Positions 55,521 to 62,715 of a stretch of 64,000 nucleotides of DNA are shown here, piece by piece (the first letter of the stretch is position 1; the number at the start of each line of letters is the position of its first letter). This DNA is from Psychrobacter frigidicola (GTDB lineage Bacteria > Pseudomonadota > Gammaproteobacteria > Pseudomonadales > Moraxellaceae): contig NZ_VORZ01000001.1 in NCBI RefSeq assembly GCF_007997305.1, forward strand, positions 372,001-436,000, in the 5' to 3' direction. A program made the translations under genes and the position numbers. The notes beneath the pieces are model-generated. The model saw nothing but the letters and a program-made list of their open reading frames with translations, ran no database searches and was not told the origin of the DNA.

Positions 55521-56750
55521 CTAATTATTATTCTGACCATCATTCATATCAATATTATTATTCTCGATACCACCTAAACGAATACGATCACGACCGTCAT
55601 CATTAGGCAGGGTAGTTCGACGGCTTGGATTGGTGTTTAAAGGATCGACAGCAGCCTCAATAGCAGCAGCGCTGGCGCTACCTTGGCCTGAAACTTGTTC
55701 AGTGGCACTCTCAGGCAAACCTAAACCAATATTAATACCACCCGTACGTGCAGCATTGCTACTACCAAATGTAGCAGCACCAGAGGCATTGTCATCGGGT
55801 AGTCTTAGCTGAACGGCGTTAAGAATCGTTTGCGTTTTGGTCGCGCCGCTATATTGACCCGTAGCGTTTGGTGCATCTGATAGATTGACACGGCCAAGTT
55901 GTCCAAAAGTCAGCTTATTCAGTAATGAGCGGTCGCCTTTTGTATTGAGCCTGACGCGACCCTCTTTAGTCAGCCAATTTGGATAGTTAATTTGCAGCAG
56001 TGTTTTATATTCAGTTGCCAAATCCGTCAATCCTAATTTTTCATGACTATAGGCAAGAATGGCAATGGCTTCAGGTATTGACTCACTGAGTGGATAATAC
56101 TGGAAGACCCATTTAGCGCGGTTAACCGCAGCGACATAAGCTTCGCGCTCAATATACCAGTTCGCAGCAGTCAGCTCACTTTCGGCAAATTGATTATAAA
56201 TGAAAGTCATCCGTTGGGCGGCATCTGGCGCATAAGGACTGCTTGGGTATTTATTGACCAGCTCTTGAAAATTGGAGAAAGCAAGGCGAAGAGAACCAGT
56301 ATCACGCTCGGCTTGATTGGTCTTAAACAGCTTAATACCTTCAGCTGACCCCTGCATATTGGCCACACCGCGTACATAATAGGCATAGCTGACTTGAGGA
56401 TTAGAGGGGTATAAGCGAATAAATTGGTCAGCGCTAGATGCAGCAGTTTCATATTTACCACTTGCATATTGCGCATACATCATGTCAAGTAGCGCTTGCT
56501 CAGCATACTGTCCAGTAGGATAGAAGGTACGCAGATTGGTTAAGTCTTCAACCGCTTGCGTATAGCGTTCTTTATCGAGTTGATTAATGGCGTCACGATA
56601 GTAACCTTGCTCTGACTTCTCGGCAGTTTCTACCGCATCGACATCTTTAGTGGTCAATTTTTTGAAGGTCTGACAGCCAACTAAGTTGACACTTAGAGCC
56701 AGTAAAGTTACTGATGATAGTTTGATGAACGTGTTGCCAACAGGGCGCAT
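55521..56750 (-). CDS. bamD: Outer membrane assembly lipoprotein BamD with C-terminal extension
   Basis: Essential lipoprotein of the BAM complex that folds outer-membrane proteins. It has 409 residues, whereas E. coli BamD has 245. The lipobox N-L-V-G-C has Cys at 26. Tetratricopeptide-like repeats follow (A-I-N-Q-L-D-K-E-R-Y-T-Q-A-V-E-D-L, Y-P-S-S-P-Y-A-P-D-A-A-Q-R-M). After about residue 270 a Gly/Ser/Asn-rich tail of about 140 residues follows that is not part of the family core. GGAGAG precedes the ATG. It is divergent from rluD, the arrangement known in E. coli and Pseudomonas. Confidence 0.93.
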   Translation of the reverse strand: MRPVGNTFIKLSSVTLLALSVNLVGCQTFKKLTTKDVDAVETAEKSEQGYYRDAINQLDKERYTQAVEDLTNLRTFYPTGQYAEQALLDMMYAQYASGKYETAASSADQFIRLYPSNPQVSYAYYVRGVANMQGSAEGIKLFKTNQAERDTGSLRLAFSNFQELVNKYPSSPYAPDAAQRMTFIYNQFAESELTAANWYIEREAYVAAVNRAKWVFQYYPLSESIPEAIAILAYSHEKLGLTDLATEYKTLLQINYPNWLTKEGRVRLNTKGDRSLLNKLTFGQLGRVNLSDAPNATGQYSGATKTQTILNAVQLRLPDDNASGAATFGSSNAARTGGINIGLGLPESATEQVSGQGSASAAAIEAAVDPLNTNPSRRTTLPNDDGRDRIRLGGIENNNIDMNDGQNNN

Positions 56751-57372
56751 ATTTCTCTCCGCACAAAATGCATAATAGCAATAGCGCTATTATGCTATAG
56801 AACAGGTTAATGGTTAAAAGATCAAAAATTCAAAAATATAGAATGGATAAATCATAAAAAGTGTTATTACGGCAGTAGCCAATAAGTTATCTGCTTGTCA
56901 TTATTTGCTTATAATGAACCTGGTCTCTTACAGCATAATCTGCAAAATATTGCCTACTTTATAGAATAAAGCATGGCTCGTCTATTTTTTCGTTATCTAT
57001 TTTGTACTGAGTCGGCAAGCGTTTATGGCAACATAATTATGGCATGATAATATTTTTTATAGTTTAGCACGGTCAGTCGTATTGGGTGATAGTGAATATC
57101 GTTAAACTAAGAAATAACCCGTAAATGACGCCAACGTTGCATTGTGTAAAGTAATGCTATATTCGATTAGCGCAAAAACTTTGTTTAAAATTTATATCTA
57201 GAAAGTGGTAGATAACCGTGAGCCGCTATAGGGCTTGAGCGCGCGGCATGCTACACTATGGCGACCTTAGACTTGTTGTTTAGTTTGCCTTTTATTATTT
57301 TTAACGGTCAAAAACGGTCTATCTATCTTTTATAAAGCTCACTATTGTGACTTTGCCACATATGAATTTGCC
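56751..57372. other. bamD-rluD divergent intergenic region
   Basis: 622 bases holding the promoters of both genes. It contains a perfect ten-pair inverted repeat just upstream of bamD (listed separately) and otherwise AT-rich sequence. No small gene with a ribosome binding site was found. Confidence 0.5.
56770..56795 (-). promoter_or_regulatory. Leader hairpin or operator upstream of bamD
   Basis: GCATAATAGC (56770-56779) and GCTATTATGC (56786-56795) are perfect complements around a six-base loop. The element is 20 bases before the bamD ATG, just upstream of its GGAGAG. On the minus strand four T follow within the next few bases, so it could be an attenuator-like hairpin as well as a protein-binding palindrome. 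Confidence 0.5.
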
Positions 57373-58617
57373 ATGAATAATGATGCTATGATCAAAAAAC
57401 TACCACCAAATCAGTCGTCAGATACTCCTTTATCGGCGCAACTATCAGCTCAAAATCCATCTGATCAAGACGAAAATCAACCAGAAGGTCTCATGGCTGA
57501 GCCTCTAGCATCTGAAAATGAGGTGCTAGATGACGATGACTTATATGATGAGTCACTTAACGCTGATGAGCTGTCATTTGATGACGACTTGCTTGATGAT
57601 GACGAAGATGACGCACAAGACGATGCGCTAACTGAAGTAAGGCTAGCGGTTCCAGAAGAGATTGATGTGAGTCATACAGCCACTGATAAAGAAAGTGGCT
57701 TGCGCATTGATAAGCTGGCATCACAAGTCTTCACTGATTTTTCGCGTGCTCAATTGCAAGGCTGGATTAGTGACGGCAGTTTATTGTGCAATGGCAGCGC
57801 GCAGAAGCCAAAATACCGGGTCAAAATAGGTGATGTTCTCCATTTGACCACTATTTTACAACAGCATAGCGAAGACTTGCCAGAAGACATAGATATTGAT
57901 GTGGTCTATGAGGATGACGCGGTGTTGGTCATTAATAAGCCAGTCGGCATGGTGGTGCATCCCGGAGCAGGCAATCAAACGGGGACGCTGGTTAATGCCT
58001 TACTTTATCACTATCCGCAGCAGCATCATTTGCCGCGAGCAGGGTTGGTACATCGTATTGATAAAGACACCTCAGGGTTACTGCTCATTGGTAAAACCAA
58101 ACCGGCGCAAATGGCATTGATGGCGCAGTTAAAAGACAAGTCAGTCTATCGTCACTACCAATGTGTGGTAGCTGGTGACGAGGCCAGTCTAATGCGCCAT
58201 CGCCGTATTGATGCGCCAATTGGTCGCCATCGCAATCAGCGTACTAAAATGACAGTAATGACAGCGGGGCGCGATGCGGTGACTCATTTACTAAGCGTCA
58301 CGCCATTGAACGATAATTACTGTCTATTAGATGTTGGTCTTGAGACTGGTCGCACACATCAGATTCGTGTGCATCTCAGTCATATTACCTACCCGATAGT
58401 GGGTGACCGGGTATATGGCGGGCGTCGCCAGTTGCGTGCTGGCTTAACAGAAGCGCAGCGTCAAGCTATCGGCAATTTTCCGCGTCAGGCATTGCATGCG
58501 TATGCGTTAGGCTTTGTTCATCCGACCACGGGTGAAGACGTTGAAGTGACGACGCCAATACCTGAAGATATGCAAAAGTTGATTGCGGTATTAAATGACG
58601 GTTACGATCTGGGATAA
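57373..58617 (+). CDS. rluD: 23S rRNA pseudouridine synthase RluD with acidic N-terminal extension
   Basis: Converts uridines in helix 69 of 23S rRNA to pseudouridine. It has 414 residues against 326 in E. coli. An S4 RNA-binding domain (about 110-165, with G-L-R-I-D-K-L-A) precedes the catalytic domain. The catalytic Asp is D230 in H-R-I-D-K-D-T-S-G. G-R-T-H-Q-I-R-V-H-L comes later. The first 95 residues or so are a low-complexity extension, very rich in Asp, Glu, Leu and Ser at about 50-88. A second ATG at codon 5 could also be used. pgeF follows. Confidence 0.95.
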   Translation: MNNDAMIKKLPPNQSSDTPLSAQLSAQNPSDQDENQPEGLMAEPLASENEVLDDDDLYDESLNADELSFDDDLLDDDEDDAQDDALTEVRLAVPEEIDVSHTATDKESGLRIDKLASQVFTDFSRAQLQGWISDGSLLCNGSAQKPKYRVKIGDVLHLTTILQQHSEDLPEDIDIDVVYEDDAVLVINKPVGMVVHPGAGNQTGTLVNALLYHYPQQHHLPRAGLVHRIDKDTSGLLLIGKTKPAQMALMAQLKDKSVYRHYQCVVAGDEASLMRHRRIDAPIGRHRNQRTKMTVMTAGRDAVTHLLSVTPLNDNYCLLDVGLETGRTHQIRVHLSHITYPIVGDRVYGGRRQLRAGLTEAQRQAIGNFPRQALHAYALGFVHPTTGEDVEVTTPIPEDMQKLIAVLNDGYDLG

Positions 58618-58749
58618 ATGCTTGTAAATTAATTTGTATTATTAGTTACTGCCAAACTAATGACTTATTAAATACTTTAAAATATACAATGTACTGCTTT
58701 GACCCGTTATATAAATTATTACTGCTAGATACATGATGGTAGCTCAGCC

Positions 58750-59739
58750 ATGACCAATAAATTTCCTATAACGATGCTTGCTCAGCTCGGTGACGTGACT
58801 GTTTTTCAAACGGCAGCTTTTACGGATGTCGTCGCTGATACTACAACAGAAAGTCTTGATGCTGACCCGAGGATACAAAATATCCAGCAAATGCGGCAAG
58901 CTGGTCAGTCAAGTTATGGTGAGTTTAATTTAGGTCTACATGTTAATGATGATGCCGCAAAAGTATTGAATAATCGCATGCGTTTATTATCATACATCAA
59001 TGAGCAACTGGCGATACAGCAACGTTTACCTATCAAAAGCTTGCACTGGGTCAATCAAGTTCATGGCCAGCAGATTCATGATGTTAATACTACAAGGCTT
59101 AGTATGCGTCCGGTAGATGCCGATGCGATCATTAGTCAGCAAGATGATCTAAGTTTAGCAATTATGACTGCTGACTGCGTGCCGATTGTTTTATATCAAC
59201 CAGCAAGCGGAAAAATAGCAGCCATTCATGCGGGCTGGCAAGGGTTGGCGTGCGGCGTTATTAGAGCCACCGCTGAGTGTTTTACGGCAGCAGGGCGAAT
59301 TATGGCATGGATTGGTGTTAGTATCAGCCAAACGCATTATGAGGTGGGCCATCAAGTTCAAGATAAGCTATTAACAGGCTGTATAGAGAATCAGTTATTA
59401 TCAGCAGCACATATTCATAATTTTGATAGTTTGTTTTCTATACCGTCCAGCGCTCACCCTGATACTAATGCTAAAGACTTACATAATACCGTTGATAAAC
59501 TATCAACTCCTGCTACAGTAACCACCGATAAAGTGCAGCTAGACTTACCGAAACTGGCGGCCTACCAGCTGATAGATGCGGGTATTACCGTATGTTCTGA
59601 CGCGCCTTATCCTTGTAGCTATGCTGATATGAAGTATTATTCATATCGGCGTCAGACGCATTTGCGGCAGCCAGCCACAGGGCGTATGGCGCTGGTTATT
59701 GTGCGCAGCTCATCAGCAGCGATAGCGATGCACAATTGA
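58750..59739 (+). CDS. pgeF: Peptidoglycan editing factor PgeF (YfiH, laccase-domain protein)
   Basis: Copper-oxidase-like fold family. E. coli YfiH removes L-Ser-containing mistakes from muropeptides, and other members act on polyphenols or nucleosides. Family metal-site blocks: L-H-W-V-N-Q-V-H-G, T-A-D-C-V-P-I-V-L and A-I-H-A-G-W-Q-G-L. It has 329 residues, about 80 more than E. coli YfiH. Part of the difference is an insertion near 232-258 (Ser/Asp/Thr-rich) and part a longer N-terminal segment before G-E-F-N-L-G. The rluD-pgeF order is the usual gammaproteobacterial one. Confidence 0.9.
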   Translation: MTNKFPITMLAQLGDVTVFQTAAFTDVVADTTTESLDADPRIQNIQQMRQAGQSSYGEFNLGLHVNDDAAKVLNNRMRLLSYINEQLAIQQRLPIKSLHWVNQVHGQQIHDVNTTRLSMRPVDADAIISQQDDLSLAIMTADCVPIVLYQPASGKIAAIHAGWQGLACGVIRATAECFTAAGRIMAWIGVSISQTHYEVGHQVQDKLLTGCIENQLLSAAHIHNFDSLFSIPSSAHPDTNAKDLHNTVDKLSTPATVTTDKVQLDLPKLAAYQLIDAGITVCSDAPYPCSYADMKYYSYRRQTHLRQPATGRMALVIVRSSSAAIAMHN

Positions 59740-59802
59740 CAAGATGTAACCTGTTTATTTTATCTCGTTTTCAATTAATTATTAGCCATTATTAGAGTTC
59801 GT

Positions 59803-60405
59803 ATGAATACATCTGTAGCGCCATCTTCTGCTAGTCCTGAAACGAACACAAGCGTATCGATAGCCGTTATTTATCATAGCAACTATGGTCATACCAAGCG
59901 GGTTGCAGAAGCGGTAGTTATTGGGGCGCAGCAACAGTTGCCAGCAGAACAAGTAAAAGCGGTAGATATTCACGATGTCGATTGGGATTTTGTGGATCAA
60001 GCAGACCTGCTTATTTTCGGTAGTGCCGTCTATATGGGTAGCGCCCCTGCTGCGTTCAAAACATTTATGGACGAGACCTCAAAGCGTTGGTATCATCGTA
60101 AATGGGAGGGGAAGTGGGCCGCTGGCTTCGCCAATTCAGGCGGTCTAAGCGGGGATAAGCTGGCAGTATTACAGCAAATTTGTCTATTTGCCATGCAGCA
60201 TGGGATGAATTGGATTGGCATGCCGCTTATGCCAACGGGGCACAGCGAAAACGATTTAAACCGTCTCTCGAGCTTTTTAGGATTGATGACTCAGTCTATG
60301 AATGCGCCCCCTGAGGAAACACCGGGACAAGGCGATATAGACACGGCTATTTGGTTTGGCGACCATTTAGCTAAGACCATTATTAAACACCAGCCAGCAC
60401 CCTAA
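59803..60405 (+). CDS. Flavodoxin/WrbA-like NAD(P)H-dependent oxidoreductase
   Basis: A 200-residue FMN-binding protein. The phosphate loop is Y-H-S-N-Y-G-H-T-K-R at about 26-35, G-S-A-V-Y-M-G-S follows near 72-79, and G-F-A-N-S-G-G-L lies in the isoalloxazine region. The set resembles WrbA-type quinone reductases but lacks their exact length and blocks, so the specific activity is open. The first 20 residues are Ser/Thr-rich and not conserved. It lies 63 bases downstream of pgeF and ends at a strong terminator. Confidence 0.85.
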   Translation: MNTSVAPSSASPETNTSVSIAVIYHSNYGHTKRVAEAVVIGAQQQLPAEQVKAVDIHDVDWDFVDQADLLIFGSAVYMGSAPAAFKTFMDETSKRWYHRKWEGKWAAGFANSGGLSGDKLAVLQQICLFAMQHGMNWIGMPLMPTGHSENDLNRLSSFLGLMTQSMNAPPEETPGQGDIDTAIWFGDHLAKTIIKHQPAP

Positions 60406-60472
60406 AAATGAATCTGGTTCTCATTTTCCAGTTCTCATCTATTAATATAGTGATACTTAATTCATAAATTAT

Positions 60473-60508
60473 AAAAAAGCAGATACTTATTTTAGTATCT
60501 GCTTTTTT
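60473..60508 (+). terminator. Bidirectional terminator
   Basis: AAAAAAGCAGATACT pairs with AGTATCTGCTTTTTT around TATTTT. It lies between the flavodoxin-like gene and the convergent small lipoprotein gene. Confidence 0.95.
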
Positions 60509-60525
60509 ATTGCGACTTATATCTA

Positions 60526-60663
60526 TTATTTGATAGTGACGTTGGCATTAGGACTTGTAATATGGCTAGTAACTGGGATGGGACTTTCGACAAACTGAAA
60601 GGATTGACAACCCGTCATTAATATCATAACTGTGATTAAACAGCTAAAACTGTATAGTTTCAT
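60526..60663 (-). CDS. Small predicted lipoprotein (45 residues)
   Basis: A short gene on the minus strand with a convincing lipoprotein signal peptide: basic start M-K-L-Y, a hydrophobic core, then lipobox L-M-T-G-C with Cys at 19. The mature part is only about 27 residues (Q-S-F-Q-F-V-E-S-P-I-P-V, then polar). GAGAATAATT precedes the ATG, and a strong bidirectional terminator starts 18 bases after the stop, both supporting a real gene. Function unknown. The size is like small lipoproteins of the entericidin or LptM kind, but the sequence is not clearly either. Confidence 0.75.
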   Translation of the reverse strand: MKLYSFSCLITVMILMTGCQSFQFVESPIPVTSHITSPNANVTIK

Positions 60664-61167
60664 AATTATTCTCATTAGTAATAGTTGGATGCTTACCATA
60701 TTACTTAAATTGATGGTTCAGCGTCATTATGCATTTTTTAGTTTCAGAAATGTATCTATTATGTACCTGTAAAATTATTCATATGTGAGTTTAAGTTGTG
60801 TTTTTTGACTAATTTTAAATAAAATATCTTAACAATTGATTAGTTTATCTTAATTCAAATATTGTTAGTTATTGTTTTTTAAGGGTTTATTCTGTTAGGT
60901 TTTTTATTCTATCGATACAAATATTATTGAGATGGTGGTAAAAATAGATTTAGACGACACTTTTACTTTTGTAAAAAGATGGTGAAAATGAGTTAATATT
61001 CAAGCAACACTAGCGAAATAGTCTTACTTTGATAGTAGTCAATAAAATTTTTTAGACAGTAGATGCTAAATATTGACTGCAATAGGTAAAGAAAAATTGA
61101 AATAAGTAAGCTAATTCAGATGCCAGTTATCAGAGGTTATCTGGTTAGCCAGCTATATGAGGATATT
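60664..61167. other. Divergent region before the cytochrome gene
   Basis: About 500 very AT-rich bases with promoters for the small lipoprotein and the cytochrome operon. No operator or hairpin is clear. An ATG at 61120 opens the cytochrome frame but has no ribosome binding site. Confidence 0.4.
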
Positions 61168-62595
61168 ATGAAGCCATTTTCTGTGATGCTATCGATGCTT
61201 GCTATCGGTATCACGTCCAGCGCCGCGATGGCTGACGGTGCGAGTCTACCTAATGTGAGCCCGGCTAATAGTGATTTGGTCAATCGCGGTGCGTATATTG
61301 CGCGTGCTGCTGACTGCATGGCCTGTCATAATGAAGACTATACCGGTGGTAATCCTATCGCCACCCCAATGGGCGATATTTACTCAACCAATATTACCCC
61401 GTCCAAGCGTTACGGTATCGGTAAATATACTGAAAAAGATTTTAAAAATGCTTTGCAAAAAGGCCGTGCGCCCAATCACATGCTTTATCCTGCCATGCCG
61501 TATCCGTCTTATAACGGTATGACTGACGAGGACATCAGTGCCCTGTTCGCTTATATGCAGACCGTACCAGCAGTTAACAATGCGCCTGAGCATAAAACTG
61601 ACTTACCATTCCCGTTTAATATTCGTAGTTTGATGTTGGGTTGGAATGCTATTAACGTGCCATCAACAACCAAACGTACTGGACTGAATGAGACACAGCA
61701 GCGCGGCGAATATCTGGTCAATAACCTAGAGCATTGCGGTACCTGTCATACCCCGCGCAACAGCACGATGGGTTTTGATAAAGGCAATTATCTATCGGGT
61801 GCACCTTTAGGCAACTGGCACGCTCCGAACATTACTCCTGATAAGTCCAGTGGTATCGGTAGCTGGAGTGAGAAAGATATTGTCACCTACTTGCGTACTG
61901 GTCAGCTAGATCAACGCGCTTACGCTGGCGGGCCTATGGGCGAGGCGGTTGCGCACAGTACTCGCTATCTAAAAGATGAAGATTTAGGTGCAATTGCCTC
62001 TTATCTAAAGGCTGTTCCTGCGATTCAAACCGATGATAAAGTCACAGAAATTGATGTTGCGCGTCTACCAAGACCGATAAATATGTCAATTACGCATGAT
62101 CTTATTGCTCAAAAGGACTATTTAGCGCGCGCTAAAACCAGTGCGGGCAGCGATAGTAATTCGCCAAAAGCGCTTTATCTTGCAGCGTGTGGTAGCTGTC
62201 ATGGGGTGAGTGGGTACGCCCAGCCTGATTCAGGTTATGCACCTATTGTTGGTTTGAGCAGCATTCGCCGTGATAAGCCTGATGCCCTCGTTAATGTCAT
62301 TGTTTATGGTATTGACAGTGCGAGCAATACCAGCCCTAAAATGCCAGGTTTCTCACAGGATCTGAATGCAGAACAAATAGCAGGTATTGCTAATTATGTT
62401 CGCGTTAATATGGGTGGTCTGCAAGATAGCAAGGTGAGTGCCGCTGATGTTGATCGCATCATGACTGCAAAACCTGAGCAGCCTTTCTTGATTAAATACG
62501 CAGGAATATTGGCATGGCTTGGCGTTATTGTGGCAGTACTGTTGCTTGGTTTATTAGTATGGTGGTTAATGCGTCGGGCGAGCCGTTCTCATTAA
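61168..62595 (+). CDS. Membrane-anchored three-haem cytochrome c (alcohol dehydrogenase subunit II-like)
   Basis: Periplasmic electron carrier of 475 residues. A signal peptide ends at about A-M-A-D. Three haem sites follow: C50-M-A-C-H54, C190-G-T-C-H194 and C341-G-S-C-H345. A single helix at about 444-466 anchors the C-terminus. This three-haem anchored design is that of the cytochrome subunits of periplasmic PQQ or flavin dehydrogenases, which pass electrons to ubiquinone. GAGGA before the ATG decides the start. A flavin amine oxidase gene follows after 120 bases, and the two probably form one operon and electron path. Confidence 0.92.
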   Translation: MKPFSVMLSMLAIGITSSAAMADGASLPNVSPANSDLVNRGAYIARAADCMACHNEDYTGGNPIATPMGDIYSTNITPSKRYGIGKYTEKDFKNALQKGRAPNHMLYPAMPYPSYNGMTDEDISALFAYMQTVPAVNNAPEHKTDLPFPFNIRSLMLGWNAINVPSTTKRTGLNETQQRGEYLVNNLEHCGTCHTPRNSTMGFDKGNYLSGAPLGNWHAPNITPDKSSGIGSWSEKDIVTYLRTGQLDQRAYAGGPMGEAVAHSTRYLKDEDLGAIASYLKAVPAIQTDDKVTEIDVARLPRPINMSITHDLIAQKDYLARAKTSAGSDSNSPKALYLAACGSCHGVSGYAQPDSGYAPIVGLSSIRRDKPDALVNVIVYGIDSASNTSPKMPGFSQDLNAEQIAGIANYVRVNMGGLQDSKVSAADVDRIMTAKPEQPFLIKYAGILAWLGVIVAVLLLGLLVWWLMRRASRSH

Positions 62596-62715
62596 TAGGG
62601 GTGTGCAAGGTCAGTATTGGCCTTGATACTCATACCTTTACTCACTGATGACCCGTTGATAACAATTAAGACCGTTTAAAAATGATCTGATAGTAAGATC
62701 TAAAAGGATAGTACG

